64,000 nucleotides of DNA from Flaveria trinervia (lineage: Eukaryota > Streptophyta > Magnoliopsida > Asterales > Asteraceae). The notes beneath the pieces were generated by a model. The model was not told the DNA's origin. It did no database searches and saw only the letters and a list, made by a program, of their open reading frames with translations. The stretch is taken from the NCBI GenBank assembly GCA_025506515.1, contig CM046456.1, positions 14,436,872 through 14,500,871 of the forward strand, read 5' to 3'. A program made the translations under genes and the position numbers. Shown piece by piece: positions 33,020 through 45,169 of this stretch (within the stretch, counting starts at the first letter, position 1; each line of letters opens with the position of its first letter).

Positions 33020-33560
33020 AGCTGCAGCATACCAAGCCTTAACACCAGGTTGTGGAAAGTTGAACTATCCAAAGGCTTAGTAAAAATGTCTGCAAGCTCA
33101 TCAGCACTAGGAACAAATTTTGGATCAATCAGACCTTTTCAAAACAATCTCTAATAAAATGGTGTCTGATTTCAATATGTTTAGTCCTAGAGTGCTGGAC
33201 AGGATTCTGACAATACAAAGAGCTGAAGAGCTGTCCATTAACAATGGGGTCTTAGTCTCTGTTATGCCATAATCCAATAATTGGTTTTGAAGCCAGAGTA
33301 CCTGAGATGTACAGCTTGCAGCGGCAATGTACTCTGCTTCAGCAGTTGATGTAGCAACTGAGGTCTGTTTCTTGCTCTGCCAAGAAATCAAACAGTTGCC
33401 TAGGAATTGACATCCACCAGAAGTTGATTTCCTGGTCAACTTACACCCTGCATAGTCACTGTCAGAAAAAGCAACTAATTTACCAGAATGTCTAGTAGAA
33501 TACATAAACCTAGAATGGAGTGCCTTGCAGATATCTAAAGATCCTCTTGACTGCAATCAA
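33020..33560 (-). pseudogene. Copia RNase H of element A
   Basis: The frame 33556-33125 carries the copia RNase H pattern: LVAFSDSDYAGCKLTRKSTSGGCQFLG, then LISWQSKKQTSVATSTAEAEYIAAA and an LLMDSSSALCI motif. The aspartate and glutamate catalytic positions are visible (D in SDSDYAG, E in AEAEY). It is separated from RT by a frameshift near 33560-33590, and the C-terminal part shifts again near 33150. Confidence 0.85.
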
Positions 33561-33588
33561 ATGAGACTCCTTAGGTGCAGCCTGAAAT

Positions 33589-34450
33589 CTAGCACAAACA
33601 CATGTAGCAAACATAATCTGGTCTAGAAGCTGTTAAATACATCAAGGACCCAATCATACATCTGTAAAGTGTTTCATCAACCACTTTACCTTTCTGATCT
33701 GTATCCAGTTGTGTGGTGCTGCACATGGGGGTAGAACAGGGCTTACAGTTTTGTAAATCAAACTTTTCCAAAAGATCTTTTGTGTATTTGGACTGATGAA
33801 TGAAAATTCCATCAGCCTTTTGTTTGATTTGCAAACCAGAAAGAACTGTAATTCTCCCATGGCACTCATTTCAAACTTCTGTTGCATCAACTTTGTAAAG
33901 GCATCACACAACTGTGGATCAGAGGATGCAAAAATAATATCATCTACATAAATTTGAACAAGTAGATTATGCTGCCCAGCTTTCTTAATGAATAAAGTCT
34001 TATCTATGGAGCCTCTAGTGAAATTATTTTCCAGAAGAAAGTTTGATAATGTCTCATACCAGGCTCTAGGAGCTTGTTTCAACCCATAAAGAGCCTTATC
34101 AAGCTTATACACCCAATTAGGATGTTTATTGTCCTCAAAGCCTGGTGGTTGACATACATAAACCTCTTCTTTAATTTTCCCATACAAAAATGCACTTTTG
34201 ACATCCATTTGAAAAACTTTAAGGTTTTGATAAGCAGCATAAGCTAAAAACAATCGAATTGCTTCCAGTCTGGCTACAGGGGCAAAGGTTTCATCATAAT
34301 CAATACCTTCTTCTTGTGCAAACCCCTGAACAACCAGTCTGGCCTTGTTCTTAACAATAACCCATTTTCATCAGTTTTGTTCCTAAACACCCATTTAGTG
34401 CCTATTGCACACTTACCTGGAGGTAGAGGAACCAGTTCCCACACTTGCTG
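33589..34450 (-). pseudogene. Copia reverse transcriptase of element A
   Basis: RT motifs run KWVFRNKTDENG (about 34395-34360, in the integrase frame). After a frameshift near 34340 the frame 34253-33654 has FQMDVKSAFLYG, LDKALYGLKQAPRAWYETL and the catalytic YVDDIIFAS. A further shift near 33835 leads to HQSKYTKDLLEKF and a CSTPM motif. The YVDD site is intact, so loss of function comes from frameshifts only. Confidence 0.88.
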
Positions 34451-36328
34451 TTTCTTGAACTGAAGAAGCTCAAGCTGCATGGCATCAACCCATCCATTGT
34501 CCTTTAAAGCAATGTGATAATTCTTTGGCTCTTGCTGACTGATGAAGAGAGCATAGAAGCAGAAATTTGACAATTGACTTCTTGTTGATACGCCAGCAGT
34601 GATATCACCAATGATTTGAGACATAGGGTGATTCTTCAGATCTTGATACACAATGAGATCTGTGCAAGTGTTTGTAGCAGGCTCAGCAGCAACAGATGGT
34701 GATGGTGAATCATTTCCTTGAAACCAATCAGTGGATGGTAATTCAAAGGAAGTTGAATTTGAAGAAATCTCATCAGCATTTGTTGTGGATGGTGCTACTG
34801 GAGCTACAGGACCATCAGGTCTAGCTGAATCAGGCAGTTGATCACTAAACCTGAAGAGGTGAGTACTGCTATCATCATCATCATCAGCACCAGCAGAACC
34901 ACCAGGTGGTGAACTGTTGACAGGAGCAACAGCAGGAGTTTGATAAGGAACATATTGCAGTATGTCCAAATCAAATATCTCCACAGGGCTTTGTGGAATC
35001 TTCCTTTGGAGATTCATTAAACTTAACATGTAGAGTCTCTTCAACCATCTTTTTCTACAGTTGAAGACTCTGTATGCTTTGCAAGTTGATGAATAACCAA
35101 CAAAGTACCCTGCATCCACCTTAGGATCAAATTTTTGGAGTTGATCCCGTGTGTTGAGAATGAAACAAGGACACCCAAATGCTCTGAAGAATGAAATTAG
35201 AGGGGCCAAATGATGAAGAACTTCATATGGAGTCTTCATCAACCTCTGATTTACTAGAACTCTATTCTGTACATAGCAAGCTGTATTGACAGCTTCAGCC
35301 CAAAAAGTCATTGGCAGTCCAGAATCAGCCAACATGGACCTTGCAGCTTCAATAAGGGTCCTGTTCTTTCTCTCCACTACTCCATTTTGCTCAGGAGTTC
35401 TTGGGATGCTATACTGCCTCTTGATTCCCTTTGATAAGTAAAACTCATCAAGTGTGTGGTTTCTGAATTCAGTACCATTGTCACTCCTCACACACTTAAC
35501 TGGTAGGGAATACTGCTTCTCAACGTGTAACACAAAGTTCATAATGGACTGCGCAGCCTCATCCTTTGAATGCAAGAAGAAAGTCCATACAAATCTGGAG
35601 TAATCATCCACAATTACCAGACAGTATTTCTTCTTAGCCATACTCATCACTCTCACAGGACCAAAGAGATCCATGTGAAGAAGCTGTAAGCAGGCAGTGG
35701 ACTTAGGTTCTTCTATGGAGGGAAATGAAGCTTTGTGCTGTTTTCCTTTTAAACAAGCAGTGCAGTTATCTTCACACTTGAACTCCTTCATAGGCAGTCC
35801 CCTTACTAAACCATGGTTTATCAGCTGATTTATGTTTTTGAGATTAACATGACCCAGCCTTCTATGCCATAGAATAGATTCTTGAGGGGAAGCCTTGGAA
35901 AATAGGCAAGGATGGCCTTTGAGATCTATTTTCTTGGAAAGATCTAAGGCATACACTCTTCCTGTCCTGTTGGCCTTTAGGAGAGTGTGTTCATCCAACA
36001 CCTTATCAATCAAACTTAGAACTTTGGATGACAGAATCCGACAGTTCTGACTGGTGAAAAGAGCAACATGGCCTTTGTCACACATTTGACTGACACTCAA
36101 GAGGTTGTACTTGAGATTTTCCACATGGTTAACATCATCAAACTTTATTTCCCCATTGGAAACAAAGCCTTTGCCGATGATGTAACCCTTTGCATCATTG
36201 CCAAATGACACAAACCCCTTCCTTCCTTGAGAGTAGTCATTAAGAAGTGATCTGTTTCCTGTCATATGCATGGATCCTCCACTGTCTACATACCAGATGC
36301 CTCTGAGGTATGTTGAAGAACCCTGCAA
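34400..36328 (-). pseudogene. Copia protease and integrase of element A
   Basis: A single open frame of 684 codons. The protease site is WYVDSGGSMHMTG, with DSG kept but the usual C-S-R changed to G-S-M. The GAG-pre-integrase motif LWHRRLGHVNLKNINQL follows, with a CTACLKGKQH zinc-binding end. The integrase core has LLHMDLFGP, VIVDDYSRFVW, VRSDNGTEF and PRTPEQNGVVERKNRTL, including the D,D,E set. FWAEAVNTACYVQNR and FRAFGCPCFI follow. The frame continues into the start of RT. Confidence 0.9.
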
Positions 36329-36329
36329 A

Positions 36330-37720
36330 ATACAACAAATTAGTTAGATTTTGAGACCCAAACCTTTTTGGTCTTGGGCCTGTTCTCATCAACAGATGGT
36401 AAACTAACATGTTTGTTGGAAACAACAGCCTGAGAGGAAGAAACTGGTGAAGAAAAGGAATCCTTTGGCTTGGACCTCCTTTTCTGTGGTTTCAACATAG
36501 GAACATCTAATTGGTTAACTCTTCCCAATAGATGTTGAACCATCATAACCAGCTGTGTCTGATTTTGTGATAAGGCTTTCAGCTCTTCAGACACATTGGC
36601 ATTGGAGTTTGATAAGTTCCTATGTTGCACCTTCTTCTTTTGAGCAATCTCAGCTGTTACCTGTTTAACCCCTTCCTTTTTGGACTTTGGTTTTTTACAG
36701 GATTTGATGTTGCTGGTACAAATGTGGCTTCAAACTCAGTTTTCATTTTAACCATTTTCTCTTTACTTTCCTCTTTATGTTTGAGTTTGGATCCCCTTTT
36801 GTACCAACAATCATCTGTAAGATGATTGAACAAACCACATACTTCACATGGTTTCTTCTTCATCTTATGTGATCATCAACTAAAGAAATGAAACTACTGA
36901 AGACTTGCTCTTCAGTACTTTGGAAGCATTATTTGCTTTCTTGACTTCCTCTTTAGTAGTCTTCAAACTCTTTCTACTGACAGTTTTCTTCTCTTCAGTG
37001 CTGACAGTAGTTGGAGTTTGAACTTCAGGTGTTAAATCTTGCTCTCCAGTCCTTTCAGGACTTCCAGAAATAGCTCCTGAGTTGATCATCTCTTTGATCA
37101 TGTGAGTGTCAGCAGTGGAACCATCAACATCAGCTGATGGTTTCTGAGAGGGCTTAGTGCTGACTTCAACTTTTGATGATGCTCTATCAAAAAGTGAATC
37201 ACATGATGAGGTGGATTGGTTATTGCTTTCTCCATCAGATTTCACTTCTGCTCTTGAAGCAAAATCTGTAGGAGGAGCAGTGTGATTATAACCAATACCA
37301 AACTTCACATTGGAAGCAGATTGCTTACTAAGAAGCATTTCAAAACCTTTGCATGATTGTACCCATCGATCACACTCTACCTGGGTGACTGCAAGGGTTT
37401 CTTGAGACTTCTCTGGTCTTCCAGAATAACCTCTAGCTTGGCCTTTTCATCATTTAATTGGCATTTAAGCTTATAAATCTCATCATTTTTACTATTAAGA
37501 GCAGACTCAAACTCAGCTTTTCTTTTGGAAATGGTTTTCTCAACTCAAGTTTTTGATTTATTAATGCTACATTTGCCTCTCTAATGGAGACAAAGGCAGC
37601 AATGCATGATTCAGAACATAACTTGGCTTTAGCCTCTGAAGATACCTGAGTTACCTGTGAAGATGATGCATTTGAGCAGGAACCCTCAGTAGACTCCAGG
37701 GCCATGAGAGCCAGATTCCC
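36330..37720 (-). pseudogene. Gag-pol linker of element A
   Basis: Sirevirus-type elements have a long, poorly conserved gag C-terminus before protease. Here several frames give Ser/Lys-rich sequence, a CEVCGLFNHLTDDCW zinc-knuckle-like motif (36855-36810), and the typical end KTKKVWVSKSN followed by a stop just before the protease frame. Frames 37338-36880 and 37705-37454 belong to the same stretch. Several frameshifts separate them. Confidence 0.65.
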
Positions 37721-39170
37721 AAAAGGACGTCACCACTATGTTGACCAGCACCTGTGAACAGTTGTTCATGACCAGACATGTCATCCGGTAAACTGCTCCA
37801 GTCAACAACTCCAGGGGTGAAGAAGCTGTGTTGTTGAGGTTGAGGAGGTTGATGAGATTGAGATGGTTGAGGTTCTGGTAGTGCATGAGGTTGTGGTACT
37901 ATAGGAACTTGAACTTGATTTGACTGTGGCATGTAATAACAAGGGTAAGGATATGGCATTTGACCCTGAGGAACAAAATATGCAGGAGATTGTGGTTGAG
38001 AATGATGACTAGAATTGACAGGATGTTGCCCTCTGTGTTGTTGACTATTGCCAGGGAAAGTCACAAAAGGTGCAGAGGAATTAGATCCAGATGATCTGCA
38101 TTCTCTAGCAAAGTGTCCAAGCCTGTGGCATTTGTGACACTTCAACTTACTCTTGTCAAAACCAACTTTGGTTTTGCCAGAGGGTCCTGGGAACTTTCTT
38201 CCAGTTCTTTTGTAGAACTTTTGAGATCTGATATTTATCAAGGCCATTTGGCTCAAAATATCCATCTCTTCTAAGTCATCATCAGCAATCCCCTTGAGAT
38301 CATCCATGATGAAGCATAGATTGTCATTATTACACCCAGTAAACTGACTATCAACACTCACAAACGCAGAATAAGAAGTGTTTGAGGAGAAATCAATATG
38401 CTCATCATACTGGCATTCAGATGAAGCATATTCTAACTCATGACCAACCAAGGCAGTGTTGCATGGTACAAAGTCTTCAGTGAGCTTTCCAGATGAATAC
38501 AGTTTTCGTTTCTGTTCTATCTCTCTCTCAAATGTGAGCAATTTCCCATGGAGTTGGCTGAGAGATAGTTTTTCCAAATTTGCACTAGAACGTAGGACAA
38601 TAGTATATGTGTCCCATCTCTCAGGCAGTGATCTGAGAAATCTGTTATTCATCTGGATATTGGTGTACTCAAGTTTGACCATTTTTAATTCAGAGATCAA
38701 ACAAGAGAACCGCTCAAACTGTTGAGTCAGTGTCTCACCCTTTTTATGAGAGAATGTCTCGTATTGTTGGGCAAGAATTTCTCTATTATTTGCCAAGACC
38801 TCATCTGTTCCTCCAAATTGTTCTTTCAAGGCATTCCAGAGGTCATGGGCAGTTTCATGATGCATTAGCCCAGAATAGATTTCATTGGGCAGTGCCATGG
38901 CCAGAATTCCATGGGCTTTTGCATCAATCTCAAACAATTTCTTATCCTCATCTGAGTATTGCTCCCTCCTCTTCGGAACCATTTGATTGGTTTCCGGTTA
39001 TTCACCATAGGCTTGTGTGGACCATGTACCACTGATGTCCAACAACCTGCGCTGTTAACAGACAGGTGATGGAGCATTCGTCGTTGCCATATGTTATACT
39101 CATTCCTAACTAGCATTGGAGGCTTGGTTGAGGAACCAGTATTGTGAGGATCATTGGAAGGAGTAGTCAT
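37651..39170 (-). pseudogene. Copia gag of element A
   Basis: Starts at ATG 39170 (MTTPSND) with a NEYNIWQRRMLHHL motif, shifts frame near 38985, and continues as a 443-codon frame to 37651. The capsid (UBN2-type) pattern is clear: ALPNEIYSGLMHHETAHDLWNALKEQFGG, LTQQFERFSCLISEL and LRSLPERWDTYTIVLR. A CCHC knuckle CHKCHRLGHFARECR lies near 38150-38105, followed by a Gln/Pro/His-rich tail. Gag forms the particle and packages RNA. Confidence 0.9.
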
Positions 39171-39385
39171 TTTCAGTCCAAATACAATTTAATTCAAGCT
39201 TTTAAACGTTTTTACATAGACCACAACAGACTCAATGAAAACCAAGAGAAAATCTCAGGATGAATGACCAGAAACACAGAAAATTCAATCTCTATAACCG
39301 TTCTTGCAAAAAAATGCTAATTCAATCAAACTTGGATCTTGAATAGCAGTTTCAATGATCAATTAGATCGATCAATGATTAACCT

Positions 39386-39397
39386 GCTCTGATACCA
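39386..39397 (-). other. Primer-binding site of element A
   Basis: On the minus strand TGGTATCAGAGC, complementary to the 3' end of initiator tRNA-Met, lies two bases from the 5' LTR. Confidence 0.9.
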
Positions 39398-39611
39398 TTT
39401 GTCAGGATCAGTGATCACAAGTTTGATGTATTAGAGCGTAACGCAGCGGAATAAGAACAAGAATTAGACAAATTGTAGCAAGAATTTGATACTCGTATGC
39501 ATTAAGAACAAATACGGTTATAACGAGAGAATATTTCTGTAACAAGGAATGTTTCTATAATATCGAATATTTCTGATCAAATCATTCTACTTATTACAAT
39601 AGGTTGACACT

Positions 39612-39621
39612 CCTTATATAG
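39612..39621 (-). promoter_or_regulatory. TATA box of element A 5' LTR
   Basis: CTATATAAGG on the minus strand, conserved in the other LTR (25444-25453). It is the only strong TATA sequence in the LTR. Confidence 0.6.
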
Positions 39622-39988
39622 AGTGCAATCGCTGCTGTTATCACGGGAAAGTGACAACTGGCAGATCTATTACAAAAATAACTAACTCTTAACAAACTAC
39701 TGAAATGTTCACAACTACTGAGAACATATCAGAGTGTTAAGTACAAAATATGAAACTACTGATAAGAAACTACTGAAACTACAACGACTGAAGAACAAGC
39801 TCTCTCAGTCGTTTTACAAAACTACTGAAAAAATAAAACTACTGATGAGCACAACAACTGAAGAAGTATTCTTCAGCTGTTGTGTCAAACTACTGAACAG
39901 ATAAAACATAAAACTACTGAAAGGTAAACCGTCACAACTACTGAAGAAGACCTCTTCAGCTGTTGTGACAACGTCTGATACTTTGGTC

Positions 39989-40245
39989 TTCAGCACTTGT
40001 GTCTTCAGACTTTGTCTTCAGCACTTGTGTCTTCAGACTTTGTCTTCAGCACTTGTCTTCAGACTTTGTCTTCAGCACTTGTCTTCAGACTTTGTCTTCA
40101 GCACTTGTCTTCAGACTTTGTCTTCAGCACTTGTCTTCAGACTTTGTCTTCAGCACTTGTCTTCAGACTTGTCTTCAGCACTTGTCTTCAGACTTTGTCT
40201 TCAGCACTTGTCTTCAGACTTTGTCTTCACACTTTGTTCAGACTT
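39989..40245 (-). repeat. 26-bp CTTCAG minisatellite in 5' LTR of A
   Basis: Same unit as in the 3' LTR, about nine copies, with a truncated ACTTGTCTTCAG unit near 40165 that is absent from the other LTR. The two arrays differ in the number and order of half-units. Confidence 0.85.
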
Positions 40246-40620
40246 TGTAATCAGCTGTTGTCTTCAGCTGTTGTGGTCTTCAGTAGTTGTTTGATGTCTG
40301 TGGGACTTAAGGTTTTTCTGATCCGGCTCATGGTTCTTTTGGTCCAACATCTACACTTTAGAATAATTTGTATGGTACGTACTAGTATTATTTCCTTCGT
40401 CTACATGGGGGTAAGCCTTGAAAGTAATGACGGAATGTTGTAAGACCAAACGTTAAGAGACGTTATACTATACACACTGTATATAAAAATGAAATTTGAT
40501 GTTGTGTGATATTTTCTAATTTTTTATATAAGGCTAAAACTATGGAAAACGTAACGTTGTTACAAATTTGAAGTGAAGTTGATACTTATGAATTTTAAAA
40601 TAAGGATCATTTTTCACACA

Positions 40621-40869
40621 TATGAAGTATGAAAAAGCCAAAGCAATGTCTTTCTGAAGTTAAGTTTCTTTCCGAAGTTTAACATATATCTTCTGAAGCT
40701 TATTTTATCTTCCGAAGGTTATGTTTGCTTCGAGGGATTTGAGGTTTACTTCGGATATTTCCGAAGCGTCTTTTCGTTCGGAAGTAACAGTATAGGGTTC
40801 TTGTTGTAACTCTCAAATTTGTTGAGTGTGGTAGTTATAGTTAGTTAGTCTTATGACTTCTATAAATAG
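40621..40869 (+). repeat. Truncated 5' LTR of element E
   Basis: TATGAAGTATGAAAAAGCC (TG mutated to TA) aligns with TGTGAAGTATTAAAAGCC at 56387 and follows it through the CTTCCGAAG-rich part to CTTCTATAAATAG. It stops there, at a TATA-like sequence, where TGTAACATCC begins. Confidence 0.85.
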
Positions 40870-41452
40870 TGTAACATCCGCGAATTTCAAAATTATGAAA
40901 CAAACTGAACTCACTTTAAACTTTCATACGATGGAAATTTTAATATTTAAAATTTATATTATTTATTTTATTGAATCAAACGCGTTAAATGTGCAATTTA
41001 AGCAATATTGAAAATTGTTTTATTCATTTTATCATTTAATCAAAGAATAATATTTATTTATTTAGTAAATAAATCTTGTTCATAAAAATATAAATATGTA
41101 TTTATCATTTTATAATAAATAACTAAATAGAAAAAACTTATTAAAACTTATAAAGTTATAAAATGAATTTTAATAAACTTATAAAGTTACAAGTCTTATA
41201 AAGTTATAAAGATTTTATAAGAAAATAGTTGATTAAATTAAAATTAAGGTTTTAATAAATTAAAAGTTTAAATTGTAATTATTCTTTTATCTATTTTTTT
41301 ATTTAATATTATATTTATTTCAAAATCATAATCCCCTTTTAAAAGACTTATAATTCACCATTAACATCATTCATAACCTACTCTTAACCTCAACTAAAAA
41401 GCAAGTCTTATGCCTCACTTTTCATTTGCTCATTCTCTAAAAATCTCACTCT
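40870..41452 (+). mobile_element. LTR start of another Ty3-type element, truncated
   Basis: TGTAACATCCGCGAATTTC is the start pattern of plant Ty3 LTRs. The next 580 bases are AT-rich, then a CTCACTTTTCATTTGCTCATTCTC transcript-leader-like region, after which the receptor-kinase fragment begins abruptly. No LTR end was found. Confidence 0.5.
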
Positions 41453-42090
41453 CAATATCATATGCAGGAAATGGTCTAGAAAGAATACTTAAATGGTCAG
41501 ACCGGTTAGCAGTTCTAATAGGTGCAGCAAAAGCTGTACACTTTTTACATTCGGGAGTGATCCCGGCTTCTTCTAGCAATCGTTTAAAGACCAACAACAT
41601 ACTGCTTGACGATTATCAGATCGCAAAGCTAAGCGATTATGGAATGTCTGTCATCATAGGAGAACTAGAACAATTTGAGGTGTATGCCTCTTAAAATCTT
41701 CTTATATTTTTCGTATGATATTCTTGTAATACTTATAGTTCTTGTTTTTCTAATACAAAGGGAGATGGAACTAATAAATCATGGTAAGAAATTCCTTTTT
41801 CAAAGATATTTTTTAGAAAAAAATGTTATTTTAGTGATGAAACTAGAATTTTTATATAAATGAACAGTTTTATGTACTGCCCATGTTTTATTATTGAATC
41901 TTATTATGGACTTGTGTGTTGCAGGCGTTTGAAGACGTTAGCGGACGATGTATAAGATTTCGGATTCATTTTGCTCGAAGCACTCGTGGGCCCTGTGGTA
42001 AGCGGCAAAGGCGAAGCCTTTTTGCTCAATGAAATGGTACGTTCGCCTTACTGCTCAACAACATATGGAGGGTGTTGGTTCGAATTTAAT
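41453..42090 (+). pseudogene. Captured receptor-like kinase fragment (exons 4-6 with introns)
   Basis: It copies 22881-23522 of the kinase gene almost base for base: the end of intron 3, exon 4 (from 41468), intron 4, exon 5, intron 5, exon 6 and the start of intron 6. Because introns are kept it was copied from DNA, not mRNA. It is dead: the intron 4 acceptor has lost GGCA, exon 6 has a TAA in place of a TAT codon (near 41955), and both ends are cut. It begins after Ty3-type LTR sequence and ends at a copia RNase H fragment. Confidence 0.9.
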
Positions 42091-43170
42091 ACCAAGAAAC
42101 TAACATCCCCCAGATGTAGACTTTGCAGTCATATTGCAACCACCATGATCACTATCTGTGTAAGCATATAGATTGAAGTCAGGATTCTTAGGATACCATA
42201 AACCAAGTGTTGAAGCACCCTTAAGGTATCTTAGAATCCTTTTGACAGTGATAAGATGAGACATCTTAGGGTTGGCTTGATATCTTGCACAAATGCAAGT
42301 GGCAAACATAATATCAGGCATGCTAGCAGTAAGATACATAAGAGACCTAATCATAGCCCTGCATAAGTGTTCATCTACACACTCCCCCTTAAGATCAGGT
42401 CCAAGGGAGTGGTTTTTAGCTATGGGTGTTTTAGCAATCTTACAATCAGTCATGTTGAACTTCTTGAGTATGTCTTGAACATACTTTGACTGACTAATGA
42501 AGATGCCATCTTCAACTTGCTTCACTTGAATTCCCAGAAAGAAATTGAGTTCCCCCATGGCACTCATTTCAAATCTGTCCTTCATCAGCTTCTCAAAGTC
42601 TTTGCCGAGCTTTGGATTAGTTAAACCAAAAATGATGTCATCCACATATACTTGAACTAGCAATATGTCATTTCCCTGTCCTTTGATGAAGAGAGTTCCA
42701 TCTATAATACCTCTCCTGTATCCATGCTTGCACAGATACTGAGATAGTGTCTCATACCAATTCTTGGGTGCCTGATGCAGCCTATAAAGAGCTTTGTCAA
42801 GTTTGCAGACATAATCAGGATGATTAGGATCTACAAAACCAGGTGGCTGCTTGACATACACCTCTTCATCAATCACTCCATAATGAAAAGCACACTTCAC
42901 ATCAAGTTGAAAGACCTTGAAGTTTTTGGATGCAGCAAATACCAGGAATATCCTAACACCTTCCAATCTTGCTACAGGAGCTAATACATCTATATAGTTA
43001 ACTCCTTCTTCTTGTGTATATCCTTGAACAACTAGTGTAGCTTTGTTCTTGATGATGAATCCTCTATCATCCTTCTTGTTCCTAAACACCCACTTGGTTC
43101 CAATGGTAGTCTTCCCATGAGAAAGAGGACAAAGGTTCCAAACTTTCTATCTTTTGAATTGAAGCAGCTC
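42091..43170 (-). pseudogene. Copia RT and truncated RNase H, element B
   Basis: The frame 43089-42100 reads FRNKKDDRGFIIKNKATLVVQGY, FQLDVKCAFHYG, LDKALYRLHQAPKNWYETL, the catalytic YVDDIIFG, and an AMGELNFFLGIQV block. It runs into RNase H (LYAYTDSDHGGCNMTAKSTSGGC) and is cut at 42091 right after that motif, with a stop replacing the next glutamine codon. The rest of RNase H and the 3' LTR are absent. Confidence 0.88.
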
Positions 43171-43173
43171 CTC

Positions 43174-45158
43174 TTACATAGCTTCAACCCAACTTTCATC
43201 CTTCAGAGCCTCATCAACTTTCTTTGGCTCTATCTGGGATAAGAAACAAGAGTGGAGACAAACATTTGCTTCATGGGTTTGTCCTCTTGTTCTTACCCCT
43301 GTGATAGCATCTCCAATGATGTTTGTGGTAGGGTGGGACTTGTGGATCCTTAGCTGAGGGATCACAGCAAGTTGCTGAGAAAGATCTAAGTTAGAGAAAT
43401 TTAGATCTGGCATAGATGTTTCACCAATCCCATCAGCACACTTATCAAGAGAGACTTGATCCAAGGAGTGTGTGGCATCATTGATATTGTCATCTATGGA
43501 GTGGTTATCAACATCTAGAAAGTCTTGATCACTATCACCACTACCATCATTGTCTTCTGCAATTGAAGCATCTTTATCTGGTTGTGGAGCCTTTGAGCTG
43601 GAATTTGAAGGCATACCAGATGTATCAGCTGAGTTTGTCAGTGGTGCTGATAGAAACCTCCTTTGCAGAAGTAGTCCCAACTGGAGCTGAAGATGTGTTA
43701 CTTGAAGGTCTTGTTAGCTCAAATCCTAGATCAGGATCACCTATATTTAAATTTTCTACAAATCCTGAAACAGTCTCACAAGATTTGTTAAAACAGTTGG
43801 TAACTAAATCAAGATCAAAGAGCCAATCAGGACCAGAACCAGCCACACAGGGTGTGTGTTCATTGAAAGTCATATTGGCTGACTCCTTAATAATTCTAGT
43901 TCTGAGATTGTATACTCTGTAAGCCTTAGCTTGGGAAGAGTATCCAATGAAGTGTCCATCATCTGATTTATCAGCAAATTTAGCACTTTGATCTTTGGTA
44001 TTCAAGATGGTGCAAGGATAACCCAATGACCTGAGAAAACCAATGAAAGGTTTCCTCTTGTGCCAAAGTTTATAAGGAGTCTTGCCATGAGTCTTAACTA
44101 CTAAAACTATGTTCTGTATATAGCAGGTAGTGTTGACTGCCTCTGCCCAGAAAGTGATTGGCAGCTTAAAGTCAGACAACATGGTTCTTGCAGCTTCAAT
44201 CAGTGTCCTGTTTCTCCTCTCAGCAACACCATTCTGCTGAGGAGTCCTGGGAGCACTATATTATCTTGTAATGCCCTTTTCATCACAAAATACATCAAGG
44301 ATTTGGTTATTGAATTTAGTTCCCTAATCACATCTTATGATTTTGACCTTGTGATCAGATTGATTCTCAACCTTTAAGATGAATTCTTTAGAATCTCAGG
44401 AGTCTCATCTTTAGTTTTAAGGAAAAAGACCCAAGTGAATTTTGTAAAGTCCTCTGTGATTACTAAGTAGTAAGAAGTCCTTCCTAGACTCATTACACTG
44501 GTGGGACCAAAGAGATCCATATGTAACAAGTGTAGGGGTGTAGTGATGGAGTTCCTTTCCTTAGGCTTGTGAGATACCTTATGTTGCTTCCCTTTCAGGC
44601 ATGCAACACAATGATCATCACTAGTAAACTCTTTCTTTGGCATTCGGTTACCAAATCATTCTTAATTAGTTTATTCATGTTTTTAAAGTTTATATGGCAC
44701 ATTCTTTTATGCCATAGGAAAGACTCATCATTATTTGTTTTAGATAGAAAGCATGAAACTTCTCTAGAGGGTGATATTTCTTGCAGATCCATCTTGTACA
44801 TGTTTCCTTTCCTAGGGGCTCTAAGCAGAATATACTCATGAGGAATGACCACCCCAGGCTTGAGAACAATGCACTCATGCTCAGTAAAGAGCATGTTATA
44901 ACTCTGATCATAAAATTGGGATACACTCAGAAGATTATACCCAAGCTCCTTAACAAGGTTTACCTTTTCAATACTGAGCTTACCATTTATGACCTTTCCC
45001 CTTCCAGAAATGTAACCACCTTCATCTCCTCTAAAGGCAACTGGCCCTCCATCAATCCTTTCAAAGTTCTGGAGTAGTGACCTATTACCTGTCATGTGCC
45101 TGGAACAACCACTGTTAATGATCCAGACATTTTTGTTTGTCTTCAGCTGTCCCTGCAC
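43174..45158 (-). pseudogene. Copia protease and integrase, element B
   Basis: Protease: VWIINSGCSRHMTGNRSLL at the start of frame 45158-44595. The catalytic D is N (NSG), which should abolish activity. Pre-integrase: LWHKRMCHINFKNMNKL. Zinc and core: CVACLKGKQHK, LLHMDLFGP, VITEDFTKFTWVFF in frame 44643-44374. After frameshifts, ITFWAEAVNTTCYIQN, LRSLGYPCTI and an acidic Ser-rich linker (43680-43174) precede RT. Several stops and shifts near 44240-44400 break the core. Confidence 0.85.
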
Positions 45159-45169
45159 AAAGAAAATAA

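Larger units (their letters stand above)
25231..40349 (-). mobile_element. Copia element A (Sirevirus-like), 15.1 kb with nested LTR
   Basis: Two direct LTRs (39400-40349 is the 5' LTR, 25231-26187 the 3' LTR) bound a minus-strand element with a tRNA-Met primer site, gag, protease, integrase, RT and RNase H in copia order. A long extra coding region follows pol, then a polypurine tract. TCTAA (25226-25230) and TCTAC (40350-40354) are a near-match target duplication. Pol-then-extra-ORF order is typical of Sireviruses. The LTRs are very similar in sequence, so insertion is fairly recent, yet the genes have frameshifts. A solo LTR (27120-29555) interrupts the extra region. Confidence 0.92.
39400..40349 (-). 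repeat. 5' LTR of element A
   Basis: TGTCAGGATCAG ... GGTCCAACA on the plus strand, matching 25231-26187 with few substitutions and a shorter CTTCAG array (39989-40245). It is the promoter-bearing LTR for transcription leftward. Confidence 0.93.
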
